A stretch of DNA of 57,361 nucleotides from NCBI RefSeq assembly GCF_009600885.1, contig NZ_VCLA01000199.1:39653-97013 (forward strand). The letters are read 5' to 3'. The DNA comes from Streptomyces jumonjinensis (GTDB taxonomy: Bacteria > Actinomycetota > Actinomycetes > Streptomycetales > Streptomycetaceae). The position numbers were made by a program, and so were the translations under genes. The notes under the pieces were generated by a model. That model was not told the DNA's origin. It saw nothing but the letters and a program-made list of their open reading frames with translations, and searched no databases. The stretch's first letter is position 1. Each line of letters starts with the position of its first letter. This document shows positions 50,467-57,361 of this stretch, piece by piece.

Positions 50467-51306
50467 GTGCAAAGCATCAACTCGACCGCGGGGTGGACCG
50501 CGGCTGCCAGGGAACTGGAGACCGTCCGGGCGGACCGCATCCTGGAGGATCCCTTCACGCTGTGCACCGACACCGAACGCCAGCAGTGGCAGGACGTCGT
50601 GGTGTCCGTGCTCGGGTACTCGCCTCCCGTCGTCGCGATACGGGCCCGGATGGGGGACGAGGCAGTCCGGATGGCCGTCGAGGACGGCATCCGGCAGGTC
50701 GTCTCGCTGGCCGCGGGCCTCGAATCCCGCGCCTTCAGGCTGGAACTGCCCACCGACCTCCTCTACATGGAGGTCGACCTCCCCGCTCTCCTGGAAGCCA
50801 GGCAGCGTCGGCTGGCCCAGGCCGGGCTCTCCCTCCAGCCGGGCTGTCGCCGGGTCGAGGTCGCCGCCGACCTGAGCGGTCAGTGGAGGCAACAGCTCGA
50901 AGACGCCGGATTCGACCCCACGGCCCGGACACTGTGGATCGTCGAAGGGCTGCTGCCCTATCTGGACTCCGAGACCTGCCACACCCTGCTGCGCACCGTA
51001 CGGGACATGTCGGCCCCTGACAGCCGGCTGTGGTGCGATCACGTCCACCCCGATGTCTTCACCGCGACGCATTACTCGCCGGTCCTCGCAAGCCTGGACG
51101 AGCTCGGGGTGCTGTGGGCCAGTGGCTGGACGGATCCCGTGGCACAGCTCAAGGCGGAGGGCTGGGAGGCCCGTACCTGGACGGTCAAGGACCTGGCACG
51201 CCCCCAGGCCGACAATCCGCCCGCGGCGTGGATGCCGCCGGTGCCCGCCAGAGCGGACACCTCCGACTCCGGATACCACTGGCTGATCTGGGCGCACACC
51301 GCCTGA
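50467..51306 (+). CDS. LCMT/PPM-type methyltransferase
   Basis: GTG 50467 has AAGGAG upstream, giving 279 residues. The sequence follows the TIGR00027-type (leucine carboxyl methyltransferase-like) family: N-terminal TAAARELETVRADRILEDPF, the SAM site VVSLAAGLESRAFRLELPTD, the acidic MEVDLPALLEARQRRL, and LWIVEGLLPYLDSETCHTLL. In Streptomyces these enzymes methylate carboxyl, hydroxyl or unknown groups, often inside biosynthetic clusters. The EgtD-like gene follows 31 bases downstream on the same strand, which suggests a two-gene operon that successively methylates one compound. Confidence 0.85.
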   Translation: MQSINSTAGWTAAARELETVRADRILEDPFTLCTDTERQQWQDVVVSVLGYSPPVVAIRARMGDEAVRMAVEDGIRQVVSLAAGLESRAFRLELPTDLLYMEVDLPALLEARQRRLAQAGLSLQPGCRRVEVAADLSGQWRQQLEDAGFDPTARTLWIVEGLLPYLDSETCHTLLRTVRDMSAPDSRLWCDHVHPDVFTATHYSPVLASLDELGVLWASGWTDPVAQLKAEGWEARTWTVKDLARPQADNPPAAWMPPVPARADTSDSGYHWLIWAHTA

Positions 51307-51337
51307 CCATGCCCCCGCTTCTCGTTTTGGAGAGAGC

Positions 51338-52324
51338 ATGAGCCTGCCCACCGGCAGCACAGCGGCCCCCGGCACGGCGGTCGCCGAACACCACGAGATC
51401 CTGCGCGCACTGACCGGCACACCCAAGCGCCTCGCCACCAAGTGGCTCTACGATGCCCGGGGCAGTGAGCTCTACGCGGCCATCTCCCAGCAGCCCGAGT
51501 ACTACCTCGACGAGGCCGAATGGGAGATCATCGCCCGGCGCGGCGCGGACATCGCGGCCCTGACGCGCGCCCGCACCTTGGTGGATCTCGGCGCGGGCTC
51601 CGGCCGCAAGACCCGGCTGCTGCTCGACGCCCTCCATGCGGAGGGCTGCCTGGAGCAGTACGTGCCCGTCGACGTCAGCGACGCCGGTCTGCGCAGCGCC
51701 GAGCAAGCCCTGCGCGCCAGCCATCCGCAGCTGGACGTCCGGCCGCGCGTCGCCGACTTCACCGCACCGCTGGGCCTGGACAAGGCGGACGCCCCCGTCC
51801 TGCTCACCCTCTTCGGCGCCACCTACGGCAATTTCCAGCCCGCCGGGGGGCGACAGCTCCTGGCCACCCTGAGGGCCCAGCTGCGGCCGGGCGACGGACT
51901 GCTGCTGGGCATCGACCTGGTCAAGGACGAGAAGACCCTGATAGCCGCCTACGACGACCGGGCGGGAGTGACCAATGCCTTCGTCAAGAACGGCCTGACG
52001 GTCCTCAACCGGAAGCTCGGTGCGAACTTCCGCCTTCACGACTTCGACCACGATGTCACGTGGGACCCGCGGCAGAAACGTATCGAGAACGCATTACGGG
52101 CCCGGCGCTCCCACACCGTCACACTCGCCGCGCTGGACCGCGTCGTGTCCTTCACGGCCGGAGAGCGACTGCACGTGGGGATATCGGCCAAGTTCTCCCA
52201 GGAAAGAATCAGTTCCGAACTGGAGGCGGCGGGCCTGCGGCTGGACCGCTGGTGGACCGACGACGCACACCGCTACGCCGTGGCACTCGCCTCGGTCGAT
52301 GACGGCCTCGCCCCTCTTCGATGA
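51338..52324 (+). CDS. EgtD-like amino-acid N-methyltransferase
   Basis: ATG 51338 with GGAGAG upstream gives 328 residues, the usual size of EgtD (histidine N-alpha-trimethyltransferase of ergothioneine synthesis; Methyltransf_33). Conserved: LATKWLYDARGSELYAAIS, LVDLGAGSGRKTRLLLDAL (SAM site), FGATYGNFQP with Asn165, LLLGIDLVKDEKTLIAAYDD and the C-terminal RWWTDDAHRYAVALA. EgtD has Glu-Val-Ser in MRTEVSAKF-like sequence, where the Glu binds the amino group of histidine; here it is Gly281-Ile-Ser (LHVGISAKF), so the substrate may differ. No other ergothioneine genes are nearby. Codon 253 (52094-52096) is TTA, implying bldA control. Confidence 0.85.
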   Translation: MSLPTGSTAAPGTAVAEHHEILRALTGTPKRLATKWLYDARGSELYAAISQQPEYYLDEAEWEIIARRGADIAALTRARTLVDLGAGSGRKTRLLLDALHAEGCLEQYVPVDVSDAGLRSAEQALRASHPQLDVRPRVADFTAPLGLDKADAPVLLTLFGATYGNFQPAGGRQLLATLRAQLRPGDGLLLGIDLVKDEKTLIAAYDDRAGVTNAFVKNGLTVLNRKLGANFRLHDFDHDVTWDPRQKRIENALRARRSHTVTLAALDRVVSFTAGERLHVGISAKFSQERISSELEAAGLRLDRWWTDDAHRYAVALASVDDGLAPLR

Positions 52325-52402
52325 AGCCGACGCCGGGACAACCCTCGCCGGCACCACGTATCACCGGCCACGCAGAGGGTTGCGCCGAGGGCGGCTGAAC
52401 CG

Positions 52403-52580
52403 TTGGCCGGACGGTTGCTTTCATCGGGGGACTGGAGGTACTGCCGGACGTATGCCCCCTGGCTGTTCCCGGAGGGACACCCAGGGCTCCCCCTCACCGA
52501 CAGCCGGATCGGCAAATGCCTTCACAAGATCGGGATCCAGCCGCGGCACCGGGTGGCCCTTCCCATCCCATGTTCGCGGG
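52403..52580 (+). pseudogene. Site-specific integrase fragment
   Basis: The frame YAPWLFPEGHPGLPLTDSRI then GKCLHKIGIQPRHR resembles the stretch before the catalytic HxxR region of tyrosine recombinases common in Streptomyces (WLFPG..PG.P.....L...L...GI). Neither end of the gene is present. Sequence on both sides, 52325-52402 and 52581-52627, is uninformative. Confidence 0.45.
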
Positions 52581-52627
52581 GAGAGGGAAGGGCGCAACCG
52601 TGGCACCGCGGCCCCTGTCCGGCCCAG

Positions 52628-55384
52628 TCAGCCAAGTACCCCTGCGAGCGGGGTGACAGCCGTGGTGCGCACCGTCTCCGCGTCCCGTGCCAGTATCGCC
52701 ACCAGTTGTGTACGCCGGGTGATCTGCAGCTTTTTGTAGGCGCTGGTGAGGTGTGACTCCACGGTGCGGCGGGTGAGGCACAGCACGGAGGAGATCTGGG
52801 CGTTGGTGTGCCCTTCGGCCGCCAGTTCGGCAATGCGCCGCTCGGCGGCGGTCAGCGCTTCACCGCCGTCCCCGGTCTGCGGCCGTCTGCGCGCCCGGCC
52901 CTCGCGCAGCGCCTTCTCCGTCATGTCGAGGAGACGACCGGAGAGTGCCGGGCCCCCGGTCCCGGGAGCGGGCGCGGCCAGCCGCAGCGCCACGGCGTCC
53001 GCTTCACGCAGCGCCTCGCGTCCCTTGCGGCCGTTGCCGGCCCCGATGTGGGCCCGGCCGAGATCGACCAGGGTCTCCGCGCACTCCACGGCCGCGGGGC
53101 TCGGCCTGAGCAGCTCGGCGGCCTCGGTCAGCGACTCCAGGGCCAGCCTGCCGCCCACGGCTGCGGCGTACGCCCGCAGCGCCCGGCCGACCGTACGCGC
53201 GGTTCCCCAGGTCCGGGCGTGGTGCAGCTCCTCCTCGGCAAGCTCGCGGGCCTCCTTCCGCAGCCCGAGCCGCCCCAGAGCGAGCGCCGCTCCGGAACGC
53301 CACGGCGTGGCGATCGGACTGACGAAGTCATGGGCGCTCTGGCCGGCTCCGCAGGCCAGGTAGTCGTCGACAGCCGCCTGCCAGTTGCCGTCCGCCGCGT
53401 GCAGCAGGGCCCGCGTGTAGCTGAGCTCGTTCCACTCCCAGGAACTGTCGCCACCGGACGGGCCGACGGCGGTCACCGCCTCCCACGCCTCGGCACGCCG
53501 GCCGACCTCGAAACGGGCGGTCGCCACCATCGCCGTCAGATGCGGCAGGCGGACGCCCTGCCCGGCGGATGCCTCCACCAGGGCGGCGTTCTCGGCGATG
53601 ACGCGGTGGAATTCACCCGCCCAGAGTGCCGCTTCGGCCCGGACGCTGAGGAGGCACTGCAGGCCCACGTCCGTCAGGTCCGGGGGTGTGGGCGGTGCGG
53701 GCAGGCACATGTCGGCCAGCTCGCGGGCCTCGGGCAAGCAGTCCGCCCACTGCAGGAGGGTGGCCGCGCTGCCCAGCCAGGCGGTCCGCAGACGCGGGTC
53801 CACCGGTGCCGCAAGGCGCGGCCGGACCCGGGCGAGTACCTCGGCCGCCGAGCAGAGCCCGGCTCCGGCTTCGTACTCGGTGATCAGTCCGCACACCAGC
53901 GGCTCGATGGCGGCGGGTGCCGTCGGCGCGAGCGCGCGCAGGCCGGCGATGGCGCCGCGCCAGGCGGCGGTGTCGTGCGAGGAGACGAGGGCGGTGAGGG
54001 TCTGCAGAACCTTCACGAGCTCGTCGTCATCCGCAATGCGGCTGGCCTGGTGCAGGACCCGTAGCGCGGTGTCGGGACTTCGGCCCGCGACGAGGGCCGC
54101 GCTCAGGGCGGTCGCCGCAGTCGCCCGCTCCTGGACATCGGTGTGCAGTTCCAGTCCGGTGCGGAGCCTGCGGATACCGGCAGCCGCACTGTGCGGGAGC
54201 TCCAGGGCACCGAGGCGCATGGTGAAGGTCGCGCGCCGGTCCGGATCGAGCGGACCGCTCAGCGCGTGGCGCAGGTACGCGGCGGCCTCGGCGACACGAC
54301 CGGCGCGCACCGCGTCTTCCGCGGCCTCATCCAGGGAGCGGGCCATCCACACTTCGCCGGGCCGGTCGACGTGCAGGAGCCGGGAGGCCACGGCCGTCGC
54401 GGCTGCCCCGCTCTCGTCGAGCAGTTCGGCGATGCGTGTGTGCAGTGCGGCGATCTCTCCCGGCTCGGCGGCGGCGAGGACGGCTTCCCGCGCGAGGGGA
54501 TGGCTCAGCAGCCTGCCGAGACGGAGCATCGAACTCGGGCTCGGGGGGCGCTCGTGCGGGCAGAGGTCAAGGATCCGTTCGAGGAGATCGGGCTCGGCGG
54601 GCGTCCCGTCCTCGGATGCGACGGCGAGGGCGAGGCAGACCTGGCGTGAGTGCGGATCGACCCGGTGCCGGATCCAGTCGGTGATCGTGTCGCGATAAAG
54701 GCTCTGTGCGGGGGCGGACGACGAGTTGGGAAGTGGCCCGTCACCGAGGTCGGCGACGAGCGCCTGCACCAGGGCCGGATTGCCGGCACTCGCGTCAACG
54801 CAGGTCACAGCCTGATCCTCACCCAGGCCGGCGGCTCGGGCGAAGCGGACGACGGCGGACGCGCTGAGTGAGCGGAGGTCGACGGACGTGCCCGTGGCGG
54901 GCGGGAGCGGTATCGGACCGGACGGGTCGGCGCACGCGGTGAGCACCAGCAGGACAGGAAGTTCGGCGATACGGCGCGCGAGATAGCCGATCCAGCGCTG
55001 GGAAGCCTCGTCGGCATGGTGCAGGTCGTCCACCGCAAGCAACATCGGACGCTCAGCGGCGGACCGGGCCACACACGTCACCAGCCGGTGGAACACCCGT
55101 TGTTCGTCCGGCCCGGCGAGAGCCGAGAAGGGAACGTCGACATCGTCCGCGAAGAGCTGCCGGACGAGCCCGAACGGGAACGCCGTCTCCTCCGGCACGC
55201 CACGCGCGCACCCGATCCGCATGGCGCCGTCGGCGGCCTGCCGCCGGACGATCGCATCGAGCGCGGCGGTCCGGCCCATGCCGGCCACCGCCGCCGAGAG
55301 CAGCATCCAGCGTCCGTTGCCCGCCCGCGCGGCTTCCGCAGCCGCCACGGCCGTGCCCAACACCTCGTCGCGCTCCATCAGCAC
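52628..55384 (-). CDS. Large LuxR-family (LAL-type) regulator
   Basis: The frame opens at 55513; GTG 55384 is preferred because GGGGAG lies nine bases upstream, giving 918 residues. Layout: N-terminal AAA-like ATPase, long helical TPR-like middle, C-terminal LuxR helix-turn-helix (LTAAERRIAELAAEGHTNAQ, SSVLCLTRRTVESHLTSAYK). Walker B is MLLAVDDLHHAD. The P-loop is degenerate: SAAVAGMGRTAAL, with Arg instead of the invariant Lys. LAL regulators activate secondary-metabolite or sugar genes. It converges on the two-methyltransferase operon, the likeliest target. Confidence 0.88.
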   Translation of the reverse strand: MLMERDEVLGTAVAAAEAARAGNGRWMLLSAAVAGMGRTAALDAIVRRQAADGAMRIGCARGVPEETAFPFGLVRQLFADDVDVPFSALAGPDEQRVFHRLVTCVARSAAERPMLLAVDDLHHADEASQRWIGYLARRIAELPVLLVLTACADPSGPIPLPPATGTSVDLRSLSASAVVRFARAAGLGEDQAVTCVDASAGNPALVQALVADLGDGPLPNSSSAPAQSLYRDTITDWIRHRVDPHSRQVCLALAVASEDGTPAEPDLLERILDLCPHERPPSPSSMLRLGRLLSHPLAREAVLAAAEPGEIAALHTRIAELLDESGAAATAVASRLLHVDRPGEVWMARSLDEAAEDAVRAGRVAEAAAYLRHALSGPLDPDRRATFTMRLGALELPHSAAAGIRRLRTGLELHTDVQERATAATALSAALVAGRSPDTALRVLHQASRIADDDELVKVLQTLTALVSSHDTAAWRGAIAGLRALAPTAPAAIEPLVCGLITEYEAGAGLCSAAEVLARVRPRLAAPVDPRLRTAWLGSAATLLQWADCLPEARELADMCLPAPPTPPDLTDVGLQCLLSVRAEAALWAGEFHRVIAENAALVEASAGQGVRLPHLTAMVATARFEVGRRAEAWEAVTAVGPSGGDSSWEWNELSYTRALLHAADGNWQAAVDDYLACGAGQSAHDFVSPIATPWRSGAALALGRLGLRKEARELAEEELHHARTWGTARTVGRALRAYAAAVGGRLALESLTEAAELLRPSPAAVECAETLVDLGRAHIGAGNGRKGREALREADAVALRLAAPAPGTGGPALSGRLLDMTEKALREGRARRRPQTGDGGEALTAAERRIAELAAEGHTNAQISSVLCLTRRTVESHLTSAYKKLQITRRTQLVAILARDAETVRTTAVTPLAGVLG

Positions 55385-55743
55385 CTGTGCCCGCTCCCCT
55401 TTCTTGCGCTGTGCCGGCATCCGCAGGCACCGCTCGTCTCCTAGTCGGAGTCTCAGCTTCCGCAATGAAATGACAGCGAGCGGCCATCGGGAAGCCGGGC
55501 GTCGGCCAGGCACCGTGCCATTCCGGTCAGTTCGCGCCCGGGCGGGTGCGGTACATCGCGGCCCCGTGCTGGTCGGGGCCGGTCCGGAGATGCCATGCCT
55601 CCGCCGTCCCGGCCCGTTTCCCCATGTGCCCTGACGTCACCCGGGTATTCATGCCACCGCGGCCCTCATGGTGCCGCTTCGGGCCCGCGACCGCTCACCG
55701 CGGCCGTCCTGCGCCATGTGCACCGCCGGCGGCGGCAGGGGCT

Positions 55744-56430
55744 TCAGCCGGGCAGGCCGAAGCGGGGTTCCTCGGTGCGGGGGCGTTTGAACTCGTAGAA
55801 GCCCGGAACACCGGCCATCAGCAGGAAGCCGTCCCACAGCCGTCCGGCCGTCTCCCCGACAGGGGCCGGAGAGACGACTGGGCCGAAGAAGCCGACCCGT
55901 TCGCCGTCCTGTCCGGCGACCGACAGCACCGGGGTGCCGACATCGCCGCCGGCCAGGGCGATCGCCTGCGCATGTGAGGAGCGGACCGCCTCGTCGTACT
56001 CGGTGGATCCGGCGACTTCGGCGATCTCCCGGGGCAACCCGGCGTCGGCGAGGGCCGCCGCGAGACCTCCCCAGTCGCCCTGGAGGTGGAAGCGCGTGCC
56101 CAACGCGGTGAAGAGGTCACCGAGCGCCCGCCGGCCGAACCGCTGTTCCACCGCGGCGCACACCCGCACCGGCGCCCACATGTACTCCTCCCATTCGCCC
56201 TCGGGTTCGTCGTCCCGGTGCTCGTTGAGCACCGAGAGACTCATCACCCGCCAGCGGATGGCCACCGGTCGTACCTTGCTGACCTCCACCAGCCATCGTG
56301 AGGTGATCCATGTGTACGGGCAGACGGGGTCGAACCAGAAGTCGACGGTCCACAGCACGCCGTCGCCGTCTGCCGTGAACGCCGGACCGAACACCCCGCC
56401 CGTGGCCACCGACTCGAACTCGCCGCTCAT
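55744..56430 (-). CDS. DsbA-fold protein, mycothiol nitroreductase-like
   Basis: ATG 56430 with GGGGGG upstream gives 228 residues; the frame is open further up but without support. The sequence VDFWFDPVCPYTWITSRWLV starts a thioredoxin fold with a large helical insertion (EWEEYMWAPVRVCAAVEQRF ... TEYDEAVRSSHAQAIALAGG) and the cis-Pro loop GTPVLSVAG, the pattern of the Rv2466c-like mycothiol-dependent group. The active site is CPYT, with a single cysteine, so it would use mycothiol rather than a second cysteine. Probable role: reduction of a disulfide or electrophile in the cytoplasm. Confidence 0.8.
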   Translation of the reverse strand: MSGEFESVATGGVFGPAFTADGDGVLWTVDFWFDPVCPYTWITSRWLVEVSKVRPVAIRWRVMSLSVLNEHRDDEPEGEWEEYMWAPVRVCAAVEQRFGRRALGDLFTALGTRFHLQGDWGGLAAALADAGLPREIAEVAGSTEYDEAVRSSHAQAIALAGGDVGTPVLSVAGQDGERVGFFGPVVSPAPVGETAGRLWDGFLLMAGVPGFYEFKRPRTEEPRFGLPG

Positions 56431-56887
56431 TGCGCCCCCTTGCCGCTCTCCGGCCTCGCCGGCCAAGCTTGACACACCAGGGTTCGGCACCATCCCTTGC
56501 GCATCACCGCTTCGCAGGAGAAGCCGATCACGGCCGACCACAGCGACCGCACCCCCCATACCCCGGTGCCCCGGTGCCCATGCCCTCAGTTTCAGCAGTT
56601 CGCGGGCGAGCGCCTCACCCCACCACCGCTCGACGCGCTCGGGCGTCCAGCCTCGTTCGCCGGTGAACGTCGTGAAGACGTCGATGGAGCACAGCGCGGC
56701 GTCGTCCGAACGCCGCCGTCGCGAGGCGTCCGCTCCGGGTGGACCGCCGTCCGACCGGCCGGCGGTCCGGAGGGGCCCACCTCACAGGGCACGGTAGACA
56801 GAACGGCAGGTTCGGCACATCGGAGTTACAGGGCGCTGACACCATCGTGAAACCACGCTGAGTGCACACTGCCGCAACCTCGGCGGC
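56431..56887. other. Divergent intergenic region
   Basis: The space between the DsbA-fold gene (minus) and the DrrA-type gene (plus). Short frames on both strands are chance-like. It presumably holds both promoters. No strong inverted repeats were recognised. Confidence 0.4.
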
Positions 56888-57361
56888 ATGACGACAACGA
56901 CATCACCCTCACTCGCCATCGCGGCGAAGGGGCTGCGTAAGTCCTATGGCGACAAGGTCGTTCTCGACGGTGTCGACCTGACCGTCCCCGAAGGGACGAT
57001 CTTCTCCCTGCTCGGGCCGAACGGCGCGGGCAAGACCACCGCCGTGAAGATCCTCTCCACCCTCGTCTCCGCCGGCCCGGGCACCGGCGACATCCGCATC
57101 GGCGGCCACGACCTGGCCACCGACCCCCAGGCCGTGCGGGCCGCGATCGGCGTCACCGGCCAGTTCTCCGCCGTCGACGGCCTGATCACAGGCGAGGAGA
57201 ACATGCTCCTCATGGCCGACCTGCACCACCTCCCCCGCAACGAGGGACGGCGCACCGCAGCCGAGCTCCTGGAGCGCTTCGACCTCACCGAGGCGGCGAA
57301 GAGGCCCGCCTCCACCTACTCCGGCGGCATGAAGCGCCGTCTGGACATCGCCATGACGCTG
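56888..57361 (+). CDS. DrrA-type ABC transporter ATPase (partial)
   Basis: ATG 56888 opens a frame that is still open at the window edge (158 residues seen, usual length about 320). Walker A is LLGPNGAGKTTAVKILSTLV, Q-loop ATGVTGQ-type (IGVTGQFSAVDGLITGEENM) and signature YSGGMKRRLDIAMTL. The IGVTGQ/ENL and SGGMKRRLD patterns are those of the daunorubicin-resistance DrrA group, which exports drugs or lipids with a separate DrrB membrane protein. The partner gene and Walker B lie beyond the window. Confidence 0.88.
   Translation, partial: MTTTTSPSLAIAAKGLRKSYGDKVVLDGVDLTVPEGTIFSLLGPNGAGKTTAVKILSTLVSAGPGTGDIRIGGHDLATDPQAVRAAIGVTGQFSAVDGLITGEENMLLMADLHHLPRNEGRRTAAELLERFDLTEAAKRPASTYSGGMKRRLDIAMTL

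Noticed and set aside
49467..50753. A 428-codon minus-strand frame
   Set aside because: Runs antisense through the AhpD-like fragment and into the methyltransferase gene; composition is that of a shadow frame.

Overview
The window is high-GC actinobacterial DNA and looks like Streptomyces: GTG and TTG starts are common, many secreted proteins and single-component regulators are present, and TTA codons (rare in Streptomyces, read by the bldA tRNA) occur in only a few accessory genes. No rRNA, tRNA or CRISPR array was seen. It reads as accessory DNA in which intact metabolic and regulatory blocks alternate with heavily decayed mobile DNA.

Layout. 0.5-6.1 kb: GNAT acetyltransferase, pentapeptide-repeat membrane protein, tendamistat-like secreted protein, IS5-type remnant, methyltransferase, flavin/F420-type oxidoreductase. 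6.2-15.9 kb: integrative-element-type debris (HNH nuclease, Mrr-like nuclease, broken DciA-like gene) holding three copies of one RelE-like toxin/antitoxin family, each damaged differently. Inside it lies a compact ECF sigma cluster (10.1-12.9 kb) with a membrane protein, a secreted protein and a secreted metzincin-like protease. 16.0-25.1 kb: an intact, mostly overlapping operon for a secreted endonuclease/exonuclease/phosphatase-fold enzyme, two unrecognised proteins, a lipoprotein binding protein, a LacI regulator and a complete Dpp/Opp-type importer. 25.3-26.1 kb: decayed IS481-type element. 26.6-29.0 kb: MarR regulator divergent from NmrA and SDR genes, with two mirror-image operator candidates between.

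29.1-39.7 kb is a nested set of mobile elements. A Tn3-family transposase remnant is split by a Tn554-like element (tyrosine-recombinase pair, about 29281-39100). The second recombinase gene of that element is itself split by a related element in the opposite orientation (about 32856-37880) carrying a barstar-family gene. Reading frames resume across both insertions and the element ends match between the two copies. A group II intron remnant is inserted into the far piece of the same Tn3 gene. A DinB gene inside the outer element is flanked by imperfect inverted repeats of about 90 bp.

40-57 kb: methyltransferase, membrane-anchored STAND ATPase with C-terminal helical repeats, truncated I36-type inhibitor, terpene synthase of the 2-methylisoborneol type, lipoprotein and membrane protein, a graveyard of gene fragments, then a pair of methyltransferases (one EgtD-like with a changed substrate-binding residue) beside a large LuxR regulator, a DsbA-fold protein, and the start of a DrrA-type ABC ATPase cut by the window edge. 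Frameshifts and stops cluster in mobile genes, whereas the 16-25 kb operon is clean, so the damage looks biological rather than a general sequencing artefact.
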